Assembly: GCA_963843565.1 (NCBI GenBank) | Contig: CAWJKY010000003.1 | Span: forward strand, 3,092,827-3,156,826 | DNA: 64,000 bases | Direction: 5' to 3' | From: DASZQY01 sp963843565 | Lineage (GTDB): Bacteria > Pseudomonadota > Alphaproteobacteria > Rhizobiales > Kaistiaceae | Shown: positions 53,403-64,000 of the stretch, in pieces | Position numbering within the stretch: position 1 is the stretch's first letter | Layout of the letters: each line of letters starts with the position of its first letter | Translations under genes and position numbers: made by a program | The notes under the pieces: generated by a model | What the model saw: the letters and a program-made list of their open reading frames with translations, nothing else | Database searches by the model: none | What the model was told of the DNA's origin: nothing

Positions 53403-53597
53403 CGGCAGGTCCTCCGAATCCGTTGACTGACGGCTAGGATCTCGGGCAAATCCGCCGCCTGTAAAGGGTTGCGACGCGTTTTCGCCGGATTCCCAAGGTC
53501 TGGTCATGGCCTTGTGGGCTGGGGCTCTTCGCCCCATATTGCAGCCAAGTGTTTGATTTCGCGCGGGCGATACCCGTCAACGGAGAGGGCTAGAGCA

Positions 53598-54344
53598 ATG
53601 GCGAATACCGACAACCAGCCGCGGTTCGGAGCGACTTCGGTCGCTGGAGCGGCTGGCGCGATCGATGAGGGCCTGCGCGCCCACATGCTTCGCGTTTACA
53701 ACTACATGGGCATCGGCCTGGCGCTGACCGGCGTCGCGGCGTGGCTCGTGGTGAACACGGCGCTGATCAACCTGTTCTTCACGCTCACCCCGACCGGCTA
53801 CTCGCTGTCGCTGCTCGGCTGGGTCGCGTTCATCGCCCCGCTGGGTCTGGTGATGTGGCTGAGCTTCGGCATCTCGCGGATGAGCGTCGGCACGGCGCAG
53901 CTGGTCTTCTGGGGCTACGCGGCGCTGCTCGGCATTTCGCTGTCGCCGATCCTGCTCATCTACACCGGCGCCAGCGTCGCACGCACCTTCTTCATCACCG
54001 CGGCGACCTTCGGCACCATGAGCTTGTGGGGCTACACCACCAGCCGTGACCTGACCGGCATGGGCCGCTTCCTGATCATGGGCGTCATCGGCCTGGTCAT
54101 CGCGATGATCGTCAACATCTTCCTGCAGTCTTCGGCGATGGAGTTCGCCATCTCGGTGATCGGCGTCATCGCCTTCACGGGCCTGACCGCCTACGACACC
54201 CAGAAGATCAAGGAGATGTACTACGTCGGCGATGACGGCGCGGTTGCCGGTCGCAAGGCGATCATGGGGGCGTTGCGCCTCTACCTCGACTTCATCAACC
54301 TGTTCCTGTTCATGCTGCGCCTGTTCGGCGGCCAGCGGAACTAG
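53598..54344 (+). CDS. Bax inhibitor-1 (BI-1/YccA) family membrane protein
   Basis: This inner-membrane protein of 248 residues has about seven helices. The amino terminus (MANTDNQPRFGATSVA) is cytoplasmic, and the first helix follows RAHMLRVYNYMGIGLALTG. The carboxy-terminal AYDTQKIKEMYY and ALRLYLDFINLFLFMLRLFG are family hallmarks, the former with the pH-sensing aspartate region. Members act as calcium-leak channels or modulators of FtsH. A terminator follows. Confidence 0.94.
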   Translation: MANTDNQPRFGATSVAGAAGAIDEGLRAHMLRVYNYMGIGLALTGVAAWLVVNTALINLFFTLTPTGYSLSLLGWVAFIAPLGLVMWLSFGISRMSVGTAQLVFWGYAALLGISLSPILLIYTGASVARTFFITAATFGTMSLWGYTTSRDLTGMGRFLIMGVIGLVIAMIVNIFLQSSAMEFAISVIGVIAFTGLTAYDTQKIKEMYYVGDDGAVAGRKAIMGALRLYLDFINLFLFMLRLFGGQRN

Positions 54345-54369
54345 ACCGGTCCGAATCTGCTAGGTTTGG

Positions 54370-54404
54370 AGGGCGCGGCCATCTCGGCCGCGCCCTTCGT
54401 GTTT
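54370..54404 (+). terminator. Probable intrinsic terminator after the BI-1 gene
   Basis: AGGGCGCGGCC and GGCCGCGCCCT (54370-54396) are perfect 11-base arms with a five-base loop, followed by TCGTGTTT, a weak T stretch. Confidence 0.6.
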
Positions 54405-54420
54405 CAGGGGCGGCACGGCG

Positions 54421-54954
54421 ATGAGCGACTTCATCACCCGCGAAGCGACGCGCGACGACATCCCCGCCATCACGTCGATCTACGGCGAACAGGTCACCCA
54501 CGGTACCGCCACCTTCGAGATCGTGCCGCCGGAAGAGCCGGAAATGGCGCGGCGCATGTCGGCGCTGATCGATGCCGGCTATCCGTACTTCGTGGCGGAA
54601 GAAGACGGCGTCGTGCTCGGCTACGGCCATGGCGGGCCCTATCGCCCGCGCTTCGCCTATCGCAGCACCGTGGAGGATTCGATCTACCTTGCCCCGGAGG
54701 CGCGCGGGCGGGGGATCGGCGGCACGCTGCTTCGCCTGGTCATCGACGAATGCACGCTGCGCGGCTACCGGCAGATGATTGCGGTGATCGGCGACACCGA
54801 GAACCAGGCGTCGATCCGCCTGCATACCGCCGCCGGCTTCACGGTCGTGGGGACGTTGTCGAAGGTCGGCTACAAGCACGGCCGCTGGCTCGACAGCCTG
54901 CTCATGCAGCGCGCGCTCGGCGAGGGCGGCGCCACGCCGCCGGGCGAAATCTAG
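54421..54954 (+). CDS. GNAT acetyltransferase, phosphinothricin/methionine-sulfoximine acetyltransferase-like
   Basis: This cytoplasmic acetyltransferase of 177 residues has GTATFEIVPPEEPEM, FAYRSTVEDSIYLAPEARGRGIG and RLHTAAGFTVVGTL, all typical of the PAT/MnaT family. Such enzymes N-acetylate phosphinothricin, methionine sulfoximine or related amino acids in a detoxifying role. The physiological substrate is unknown. It meets the oxidoreductase gene tail to tail with a four-base overlap. Confidence 0.92.
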   Translation: MSDFITREATRDDIPAITSIYGEQVTHGTATFEIVPPEEPEMARRMSALIDAGYPYFVAEEDGVVLGYGHGGPYRPRFAYRSTVEDSIYLAPEARGRGIGGTLLRLVIDECTLRGYRQMIAVIGDTENQASIRLHTAAGFTVVGTLSKVGYKHGRWLDSLLMQRALGEGGATPPGEI

Positions 54955-56513
54955 GACGCTTGCGACCTGGTGCCGATGAGGCCGGCCGCGCCAGCCGCGC
55001 CGATGATCGAACCGGTGAACCCGCCGCTCCCGGCGTAAGCCGAAGCCAGGTAGAGGCCGGGGACGGTCGTGCGCGGTGAGCGTTCGATGCCGCGCCAGAG
55101 CGGGATCGAGGGCGGCGTCGGGGCGAAGCCGTAGACGGCGCCCTCCGGCGCGTTGAGGTGCTCGGCGATGGAGCGGGCGGTGTGGAACTGGGAGGCGACG
55201 ACGCGCGACGCGATGCCCGGAAACTCCCGGTCGATGGCACCGACGATTGCCTCCTGCCACAGGTGGCGCTTGTCGTCGTAGGCGCCGCGGTCGAGACCGA
55301 CCCAGTTGGCGAGCCGGTCCGGAGCGACCACGGCGACGGGGTAGGGCGGTCCGCCAAGCCCGGAATCGATCTGCGAATAGTCGACCATCATGACGGCCGG
55401 CATCCGGGTGCCCGGCGGCCCTTGCAGGAGCGGGGCGTTCTCCCGGTAGTGGGCGAGCGTCTTCATCCATTTGGGCAGGATGAAGGTCGAGTAGGAGGTG
55501 ACGCCCAGTTCGGCCGGGCGCACCGACAGGCCGAGCGTCAGGGAAAACAGCGAGATCGACGGCGTCAGCTCCCCGTAGCGCGAGAGGAAGCGCGCCTGCA
55601 CGTCCTCGGGCAGCATCCGGGCCAGCACCGCCGGCGCCGCATTGCCGACGACCACCGGCGCCTCGACCTCGGTCTCGTCGCCGCGATCCTTGCCGTCGTC
55701 GTGGCAGACGGCGCGCACGCTGCCGGCGCCGTTCAGCCGGATCGCGCGCGCCGTCCGGCCGGATACGATCTCGCCGCCGGCCGCCTGCAGAGCCGCCGCC
55801 AGGGCGTCGCTCAGGCGCTGCGAGCCGCCGCGGATGTAGCGGCCGCCGGAGCGCAGATAGCCGCCCTGGGCGATGGCGAAGAAGACCCACCACATCGTGT
55901 CGGGGTCGTCGTGGAAGTAACCGAGGTTGGCGGCGAGCGCCGTCTTGGCAGCTTCGTCGGAGCCCAGGCGGTCCTGAAACACCGCGCCCAGCGACAGGCG
56001 CCAGTCGCGTATGGCGGGCCACAGGTTGGTCAGTCCGGCGAGCCCGTTCAGCGGATTGCGGAAGGCCTCGCGGGCGCGCATCACGGTGGCGAGGCCGTTG
56101 CCGATGCGCTCGATCTCGTCGAGGAGCGCGCCAGTGCCGGCCTGGGCCGCCGGGAAGCGATCGGCGAGGGCGGCGCGGGCGGCGGCGAAATTGTCCGGCA
56201 TCACGAACGGCGCGCCGATGATGCCGCCTCGCACCTGATAGAGCGATCCGACCGGAACCCATTCGACCGCGTCGAGAACGCCGAGGCTGGCGAGCGTGCC
56301 GTGCTTGGGGTCGCCGGGGTCGTGGGGGTCGCTGGTCTCGTGGAGCGACGCTTCGACGGCGAGATCGCCCGCCGCATACGTGGATGCCGCGCCGCCGACC
56401 GTCGGGTTGCGCTCGATGACCAGCACCTTGCGTCCGGCCCGCGCGAGGAGTCCCGCCGAGACGAGCCCACCCAGACCCGCTCCGATGACGATCACGTCGT
56501 ATCGGTTGGCCAT
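54951..56513 (-). CDS. FAD-dependent phytoene-desaturase/carotenoid-isomerase-like oxidoreductase
   Basis: This protein of 520 residues has a Rossmann FAD-binding motif VIVIGAGLGGLVSAGLLARAGRKVLVIER (only the GxGxxG and acidic end are diagnostic) and the GGAAST loop of the CrtI/CrtISO/retinol-saturase-like family. A carboxy-terminal PGLYLASAYAGSGGFTGSIIGA completes the FAD site. No carotenoid biosynthesis genes are adjacent, so it may act on another polyene or retinoid-like compound. ATG start with GGGAGGA upstream. Confidence 0.88.
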   Translation of the reverse strand: MANRYDVIVIGAGLGGLVSAGLLARAGRKVLVIERNPTVGGAASTYAAGDLAVEASLHETSDPHDPGDPKHGTLASLGVLDAVEWVPVGSLYQVRGGIIGAPFVMPDNFAAARAALADRFPAAQAGTGALLDEIERIGNGLATVMRAREAFRNPLNGLAGLTNLWPAIRDWRLSLGAVFQDRLGSDEAAKTALAANLGYFHDDPDTMWWVFFAIAQGGYLRSGGRYIRGGSQRLSDALAAALQAAGGEIVSGRTARAIRLNGAGSVRAVCHDDGKDRGDETEVEAPVVVGNAAPAVLARMLPEDVQARFLSRYGELTPSISLFSLTLGLSVRPAELGVTSYSTFILPKWMKTLAHYRENAPLLQGPPGTRMPAVMMVDYSQIDSGLGGPPYPVAVVAPDRLANWVGLDRGAYDDKRHLWQEAIVGAIDREFPGIASRVVASQFHTARSIAEHLNAPEGAVYGFAPTPPSIPLWRGIERSPRTTVPGLYLASAYAGSGGFTGSIIGAAGAAGLIGTRSQAS

Positions 56514-56614
56514 ACCGAACAGTCCTCCCGACTGCTCGGCGAGTCTAGACGCGAATCACACGCGGTCGTTGCGGCAGGTCAAACGGCCCAGTGCCGTTCT
56601 CCGAGGCGGCAGCG

Positions 56615-57001
56615 TCAGGCCACCACCCGCATCTGCGGCCGGTCGATCGCGCGCAGCACGTTGGTCAGGTCGTGGCCGCGCTTCAGGATCATGCCGGTCG
56701 GCGTCACCAGCGAATAGGCGCCCTGGCGGCGGGCGAGCTTCGGCTGCTTGACGATGCGGTAGAGGGGGACTTCCGAGGTGCGGCGGAAAATCGAGAACAC
56801 GGCGCGCTCGCCGAGCTGGTCGATGGCGTAGTCGCGCCATTCGCCGGTGGCGACCCGGCGTCCGTAAACCTCAAGGATTTGATTGAGTTCCTGCCGGTTG
56901 AAGCTGATCGGACCGGCGGTCGATGCTGACTGTCTGCGGGCGGCGAGGGCGATCAGCGTCGCCCGGCCGCCGGAGGGCTCTTTTTCTTCTGCCTCGCTCA
57001 T
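56615..57001 (-). CDS. DUF2794-family protein
   Basis: This protein of 128 residues has the alphaproteobacterial DUF2794 core: ISFNRQELNQILEVYGRRVA, EWRDYAIDQLGERAVFSIFRR and VPLYRIVKQPKLARRQGAY. Function unknown; it is a useful lineage marker. The ATG at 57001 has GGGAGGGAGG before it. Confidence 0.92.
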   Translation of the reverse strand: MSEAEEKEPSGGRATLIALAARRQSASTAGPISFNRQELNQILEVYGRRVATGEWRDYAIDQLGERAVFSIFRRTSEVPLYRIVKQPKLARRQGAYSLVTPTGMILKRGHDLTNVLRAIDRPQMRVVA

Positions 57002-57363
57002 GCAGCCTCCCTCCCTTTCAGGGCGCAACAAGGCCCGATGCCGTCATCCGGCCGTCATGTTCCCTCCGTTCGGGGGCGCTGGCAAGGCCGCTTCGGCGGA
57101 GCCTGTGGGAGGCCTGTGGGGCAGGCGCAGATTCCACGATTTCGCCCCTATTCGGCCCTTGCCCGGCCACCTTGGGCGACGAACTTCTCATCGTTGCCTC
57201 AAGGTTCGGTTCGGCGGGGACCACGGTAGTTTCTCAGCCCCCCAGCCCCCCGGGGTTTTCGTCGGGCCGAACCGTTGTCCTGCGTATCAACGGTTTACCC
57301 CGTGAGGTAACGTTTGGCCGGCCTAGTGCCGGCCAAACATTTGTTGGGCCTCTGAAAAATCCT
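57002..57363. other. Intergenic region with a strong inverted repeat
   Basis: The 362 bases have no convincing gene. GTTTGGCCGGC and GCCGGCCAAAC (57312-57338) form perfect 11-base arms with a five-base loop, followed on the plus strand by ATTTGTT. It lies just beyond the stop of the small minus-strand gene and may act as a terminator or a message-end hairpin. Confidence 0.45.
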
Positions 57364-57552
57364 CTAGACGGCTTCGTCGTAGGCGCGCTGCAGCAGGCGG
57401 TAGCATTCCTCTGCCTGCTTGCGCGCGCGCTCCTCGCCCCAGGCGTCAAGAATCTCGCGCAGATCGCGGATCGCCACGTCGACGGCGGTCGCCAGGTCGA
57501 CCTCGGGTACTTCCCGGTCGATCCGGGCAACAAACGGTATGATTTCTGCCAC
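57364..57552 (-). CDS. Small hypothetical protein
   Basis: This predicted soluble protein of 62 residues (GTG start, MAEIIPFVARIDREVP) is mostly helical and charged (AWGEERARKQAEECYRLLQRAYDEAV). GAGG lies nine bases before the GTG. An ATG 17 codons upstream (57603) is possible but adds basic residues with rare codons. The coding-like third-position GC supports a real gene. I do not recognise the family. Confidence 0.6.
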   Translation of the reverse strand: MAEIIPFVARIDREVPEVDLATAVDVAIRDLREILDAWGEERARKQAEECYRLLQRAYDEAV

Positions 57553-57648
57553 GCGTAAACGCCTCGAAGAACGCCGGCGAATCAGTTCGCCGGTCGAGGC
57601 CATTGCGCGCCAAAAGAGTTAGTGCCCGGTATACGCGGGGGGCGCCCG

Positions 57649-58377
57649 CTACCAGACCTGATCGATCTGCGCGGCGCCCAGGATCGGGCCGGGAAGCCCG
57701 CCGGGCAGCTCGACCTGAAGCAGGATGGCGCAGCGCGTCGCCTTGGCGAGTTCCATCTCGCTTTTCGGCAGGTCGACCGACATCGCCTCGCCCTTCCACA
57801 TGGCGACCGGCCTGAGCTTCCGGACGACATTGGAATAGGTGATGGTCTTGCCGGTGTTTTCGCCGCGGCCGATCGGCACCGTGACCGTCCGGTCGTAGAT
57901 CACGAGCCAAAGGGTGGCGTGCGGATAGCCGGTGGCGCTGCCGATGTTGACGGTCACCGAATCGCCGGTCGAGGCGAGTTCGATCGGCACCTTGAGCGAG
58001 CCGGCGCGGGCGATCGCCGCCTCGATGGCGCTGTCGTTCGAGCCGGTGGCGTGGAAGATGCCGTCGATCACGGCTTGCGGCGTATAGACCTGACCGTCGC
58101 CGCGGGCGGCCGCGTAGTCACGCTGGCGCTGGCTGTTCTCGGGGCTGGCGAGGGTGTCCTTCCAGCCGAGGTAGTCCCAGTAGTCGACGTTGAAGGACAA
58201 GGTCAGGAGATCGGGACGGTCGGCGAGCTGGCCGAAGAGCTTGTCGGCGGGCGGGCACGAGGAGCAACCCTGGCTGGTGAACAGTTCGACCACAGCCTTG
58301 TCGCCGGCCTGCGCGGAAGCTGCGAAGCCCGCGAGGCCCGTGAAGGCAATGGCAGCCAAGGCGCGTCGAACTGACAC
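57649..58377 (-). CDS. DUF1223-family secreted thioredoxin-like protein
   Basis: This periplasmic protein of 242 residues has a signal peptide (about 1-24, ending AQAG) and a redox-type Cys-x-x-Cys pair (Cys38, Cys41 in QGCSSCPPAD), as in thioredoxin-fold proteins. The DUF1223 blocks FNVDYWDYLGWKDTLA and RQRDYAAARGDGQVYTPQ are present. GTG start. It may act on periplasmic thiols; no partner is obvious nearby. Confidence 0.9.
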   Translation of the reverse strand: MSVRRALAAIAFTGLAGFAASAQAGDKAVVELFTSQGCSSCPPADKLFGQLADRPDLLTLSFNVDYWDYLGWKDTLASPENSQRQRDYAAARGDGQVYTPQAVIDGIFHATGSNDSAIEAAIARAGSLKVPIELASTGDSVTVNIGSATGYPHATLWLVIYDRTVTVPIGRGENTGKTITYSNVVRKLRPVAMWKGEAMSVDLPKSEMELAKATRCAILLQVELPGGLPGPILGAAQIDQVW

Positions 58378-58524
58378 TTCAAGCTATCCCGACGAAATGG
58401 GCGGACGCGGCGCGACCGTCGCCTGAGCCGCAAACCACAGGTCGGACGCTACGGCCACCGGGATTCAAGTACGAGTTCACGTTCGGGTGAGACAGCTGTC
58501 ATTTTGCGCACTCCGCCGCCCGCC

Positions 58525-61257
<2,733 letters not shown>

Positions 61258-61462
61258 GTCTGGCTACTCCTCGAGAAGTTGGCGGGCATGGTCGGCCTTG
61301 CCCCGGCAAGCCGTGGGGTCGGGCGGTGAGAGGCGACGGGGCGGTGCGGTGGCCTTATAGTCCAATCTCGGTCTCCGGTTCCAGCCGATCGAGGGGCGCC
61401 ACGCCTGTCATCATGCCGGCCCTGCCAAACGCGAAGCGCTGCACGACGCGCGCAAGGTGGCG

Positions 61463-62056
61463 ATGCGCCTGATCGGTCGTGATCTTGCCGCCGAGCGGGG
61501 CGGGCGGCCGGTGTTTGCCGGCGTCTCCTTTGCGCTTGCCGACGGCGAACTGCTGGCGGTCACCGGCGCCAACGGCGCGGGCAAATCCACCCTGCTGCGG
61601 CTGATCGCCGGGCTGCTTCGCCCGGCCGCCGGCGCGGTCACCCTCGACCCGCTGCCCGAGGGCGGCCTTGCCGGGGCCATCCACTACGTCGGCCACGCCG
61701 ATGCGCTGAAGCCTGCCCTCAGCGTCCGCCAGAACCTCACCTTCTGGTCGCGGCTGTGGGGCGGCGGAACCGCCGACGCGGCGCTTGCCAGGGCGAACCT
61801 CGCCCACCTTGCCGACCTTCCCGCCGCGGCGCTCTCCGCCGGGCAGAAGCGGCGCGTGGCGCTCGCCCGTCTCAATCTCGTCCGCCGGCCGCTGTGGCTG
61901 CTCGACGAGCCGGCGAGTTCGCTCGATACGGAAGCGGAAGGCGGGTTGATGTCGCTGCTGTCAGATCATCTCGCAACCGGCGGCATGGCGATCGTGGCCA
62001 CCCACCGACCGCTCGCCGCGGCGGTTAGCGCGACGCTGGCGCTGGGTCCGTCATGA
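61463..62056 (+). CDS. ccmA: Heme exporter ATP-binding protein CcmA
   Basis: This cytoplasmic ATPase of 197 residues takes part in heme delivery for cytochrome c maturation. It has Walker A TGANGAGKSTLL, signature LSAGQKRRVALARL and Walker B LWLLDEPASSLD. Length is typical of CcmA. A GTG two codons upstream (61457) is an alternative start; AAGG lies five bases before the ATG. It overlaps ccmB by four bases. Confidence 0.95.
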   Translation: MRLIGRDLAAERGGRPVFAGVSFALADGELLAVTGANGAGKSTLLRLIAGLLRPAAGAVTLDPLPEGGLAGAIHYVGHADALKPALSVRQNLTFWSRLWGGGTADAALARANLAHLADLPAAALSAGQKRRVALARLNLVRRPLWLLDEPASSLDTEAEGGLMSLLSDHLATGGMAIVATHRPLAAAVSATLALGPS

Positions 62057-62721
62057 CCGGTGCGCTCGCGGCCATCGCCGGTCAGACGGCGCGCCTGTCG
62101 TTCAAGAGCGGCGGCGGCGCGCTCATCGGCCTGGTGTTCTTCCTGGCGGTCGTGGTGGTGATCCCGTTCGGCGTCGGGCCCGACCTGAAGCTGCTGCAGC
62201 GCATCGGGCCGGCGGTGCTGTGGATCGGCGCGCTGCTCGCCACGCTCCTCAACCTCGACCGGCTCTTCCGCGACGATCGCGACGACGGCTCGCTCGACCT
62301 GTTGCTGCTCGCCGACGTGCCGCTGGGGTTGGCGGTGCTTGCCCGGTGCGCCGGCGCGTGGGTGGCGACCGGGCTGCCGCTGGTGATCGTCTCGCCATTC
62401 CTCGGCCTGATGCTGGGCATCGAGCCGCTGCCGCTCGGCGCCACCGTGCTGACGCTCCTCGTCGGCACCCCGGCGCTCACCCTGATCGGCGCGATCGGCG
62501 CGGCGCTGATGGCGGCGCTCGGGCGCGGCGGCCTGCTCGCCGCCGTCCTCGTCCTGCCGTTCACGATTCCGGTCTTGATCTTCGGGGCCGGGGCGACGCT
62601 TGCGGCGGCCACGGCCGAGCCGTTCGGGCAGCCGTTCCTGATCCTGATCGCGCTGACGCTGGTCGCCGCGGTGGTGGCGCCGGTTGCCGGTGCGGCGGCC
62701 CTCAGAGCCGCCGCCGAATAA
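62053..62721 (+). CDS. ccmB: Heme exporter permease CcmB
   Basis: This inner-membrane protein of 222 residues has about six helices and the family motif FRDDRDDGSLDLLLLA. It pairs with CcmA in an ABC-type complex that acts on the CcmC-CcmD-CcmE heme handover. ATGA overlap with ccmA. Normally ccmC follows directly; here a small opposite-strand gene lies between. Confidence 0.95.
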   Translation: MTGALAAIAGQTARLSFKSGGGALIGLVFFLAVVVVIPFGVGPDLKLLQRIGPAVLWIGALLATLLNLDRLFRDDRDDGSLDLLLLADVPLGLAVLARCAGAWVATGLPLVIVSPFLGLMLGIEPLPLGATVLTLLVGTPALTLIGAIGAALMAALGRGGLLAAVLVLPFTIPVLIFGAGATLAAATAEPFGQPFLILIALTLVAAVVAPVAGAAALRAAAE

Positions 62722-62733
62722 TCGCCGATCGGC

Positions 62734-63078
62734 CTAGGGCGGGCAGGAGAACAGCTGGTTGGTCATGCCCGCGTCGTCCTTGAAGGTGAATCCGACCCCA
62801 TCGTAGATCAGCGTCACGACCGGCATTTCGGTGCCGTCCTCCGCCGTGCCGGCGAGCTTGCCGTCCTTGACCTCGAACTTGCCGCGCCGCTCGGCGGCGC
62901 CGGGCGAGCTTTGCGAGCTGAAGGTGCCGTCGAGATTGAACACGAGAACCGCCCCGGGGCAGTTCTCCTGGTCGCCCCATGAGCCGACGAGCGCGTGCAT
63001 CAGTTCGTCGTCGGTGTAGGCGAACGCGGACGTGGTCATGGCGAGGAGAAAGGCCGGCAGTACGAGATACCTGATCAT
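62734..63078 (-). CDS. Small secreted beta-rich hypothetical protein
   Basis: This periplasmic protein of 114 residues has a signal peptide (about 1-20, ending SAFA) and a lipocalin-like pattern: LVGSWGDQENC, VFNLDGTFSS, GKFEVKDGKL, IYDGVGFTFKD. Two cysteines (QENC, LFSC) could form a disulfide. I do not recognise a specific family. It lies antisense between ccmB and ccmC. Confidence 0.78.
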   Translation of the reverse strand: MIRYLVLPAFLLAMTTSAFAYTDDELMHALVGSWGDQENCPGAVLVFNLDGTFSSQSSPGAAERRGKFEVKDGKLAGTAEDGTEMPVVTLIYDGVGFTFKDDAGMTNQLFSCPP

Positions 63079-63236
63079 CGGTCGTGCTCCGGCGGGCTCA
63101 ACAGACCGCCGGTCTCGGCGCCTGCGCCCGCATGTATCGTCCCTGTATCACGGCGCCGGTCGGGGCCATAGGGCGAAGGCGCCCAACTTGCCGCACACCC
63201 ATTGCCGCCGCTCCCGCTCCTCCCTACAACCCCCTC

Positions 63237-63986
63237 ATGGCCCTCATCGACCTTGCCAATCCCGGCCGGTTCCTTGCGCTTTCCGGCAAGCTGGCGCCGT
63301 GGCTCGCCGGTCTCGCGGCGGCGCTGCTGGCGGTCGGGGTCTATCTGTCGTTCTTCGCCTCGCCGCCCGATTACCAGCAGGGCGACGTGGTGCGCATCAT
63401 GTACATCCACGTGCCGTCGGCGTGGCTGTCGATGATGGGCTACGGCGTCGTGGCGCTGGCGGCGCTGGGCACGCTGGTCTGGCGCCATCCGCTTGCCGAC
63501 GTCACCGCCAAGGCCGCCGCGCCGATCGGCGCCGTGTTCACCTTCCTGGCGCTGGTCACCGGCGCCATCTGGGGCCGTCCGACGTGGGGCACCTACTGGG
63601 TATGGGACGCGCGGCTGACCTCCGAACTCGTGCTGCTCCTCATGTACCTCGGGCTGATCGCGCTTCATCAGGCGGTCGAGGACCCAGGCCGCGCGGCGCG
63701 CGCCGCCGCCATCCTGGCGCTGGTCGGCGCGGTCAACATCCCGATCATCAAGTTCTCCGTCGACTGGTGGAACACGCTGCACCAGGGGGAGAGCATCTTC
63801 CGCGCCGGCGGCTCGACCATCTACGGGCCGATGCTGGCGGCACTGTTCACGATGATGGGCGGCATGACCGTCCTCTACGTGGCGATGCTGTTCAAGGCGA
63901 TGCGCAACGAGATCCTGCGCCGCCGCGTGCGCACCCTGGAACTGACCCTGGCGTCGAGCCAGCGAACGGAGGCGGCCGTTGCCTGA
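63237..63986 (+). CDS. ccmC: Heme ABC transporter/handling permease CcmC
   Basis: This inner-membrane protein of 249 residues has six helices and the WWD-type heme-binding signature (RPTWGTYWVWDARLTSELV) with flanking histidines (YIHVPSAWLS; LHQGESIF). It loads heme onto CcmE. The ATG at 63237 (MALIDLANPGRFL) is chosen because the longer frame is not protein-like. The window ends just after its stop, where ccmD is expected. Confidence 0.94.
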   Translation: MALIDLANPGRFLALSGKLAPWLAGLAAALLAVGVYLSFFASPPDYQQGDVVRIMYIHVPSAWLSMMGYGVVALAALGTLVWRHPLADVTAKAAAPIGAVFTFLALVTGAIWGRPTWGTYWVWDARLTSELVLLLMYLGLIALHQAVEDPGRAARAAAILALVGAVNIPIIKFSVDWWNTLHQGESIFRAGGSTIYGPMLAALFTMMGGMTVLYVAMLFKAMRNEILRRRVRTLELTLASSQRTEAAVA

Positions 63987-64000
63987 CCCCGGCGACCGCG
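63979..64000 (+). CDS. Possible start of ccmD (runs off the window)
   Basis: A TTG in GGCCGTTGCCTGACC overlaps the ccmC stop by eight bases, with GGAGG upstream. ccmD usually follows ccmC with such an overlap and encodes a short heme exporter protein. Only seven codons are visible, so identity is by position only. Confidence 0.35.

Noticed and set aside
57018..57224. Short minus-strand open frame of 68 codons before the DUF2794 gene
   Set aside because: Composition is not protein-like and no ribosome site was seen; treated as intergenic.

Overview
The window is a piece of a GC-rich (roughly two thirds G+C by eye) alphaproteobacterial chromosome, most likely from the Hyphomicrobiales. Supporting signs are a DUF2794 gene, an invasion-associated-locus-B family protein, an argG/rlmN neighbourhood, a ccmABC heme-export cluster, CHASE2-cyclase and GGDEF-EAL signalling proteins, and many GTG/TTG starts. 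I saw no rRNA, insertion sequence, prophage or CRISPR array. There is one tRNA (Ala, anticodon CGC).

Layout. 1-1588: end of an OmpR-type response regulator and its sensor kinase. 1598-6981 (minus): a peptide/oligopeptide ABC importer (binding protein, two permeases, fused double ATPase). 7133-8290 (minus): a PPi-type phosphofructokinase. 8467-11192: a CHASE2 adenylate cyclase and a DUF3307 membrane protein.

11200-21862 is a first carbohydrate locus. A LacI repressor diverges from a CUT1 importer (binding protein, two permeases, ATPase), followed by a sugar isomerase/epimerase, a Gfo/Idh/MocA dehydrogenase, an enolase-superfamily D-mannonate dehydratase and glucuronate isomerase. This points to D-glucuronate entering through fructuronate and mannonate to 2-keto-3-deoxygluconate. 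A LacI-type operator overlaps a plausible promoter before the binding-protein gene. 21863-26563 holds a possible small RNA with an intrinsic terminator, a TerB-like protein, a glutamine amidotransferase, an ECF sigma/anti-sigma pair, a decayed gene remnant, and a D-threonine-aldolase-like PLP enzyme.

26592-39907 is a second carbohydrate locus. It has an 806-residue six-hairpin glycosidase-like protein of a family I do not recognise, a divergent SDR, a second CUT1 importer, a GHL6-type hydrolase with a trimerisation domain, a second LacI regulator, and a GH95 alpha-L-fucosidase. None of the three hydrolases has a signal peptide. The simplest model is import of intact fucose- (and perhaps uronate-) containing oligosaccharides, breakdown in the cytoplasm, and feeding of uronate into the first locus. 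This is the strongest candidate for something not yet described.

40039-64000 is mostly housekeeping: tRNA-Ala, YggT/DUF167, GNAT, an orphan BrnA-like antitoxin beside typA, an M50 protease with CBS domains, a PAS-PAS-GGDEF-EAL protein, argG, a PAP2 phosphatase, rlmN, an IalB protein, YkvA, pterin dehydratase, thpR, a Bax-inhibitor-1 protein, a phosphinothricin-acetyltransferase-like GNAT, a CrtI-like oxidoreductase, DUF2794, DUF1223, aconitase, and ccmA-ccmB-ccmC running off the right edge. Family names come from reading the sequence; no database search was run.
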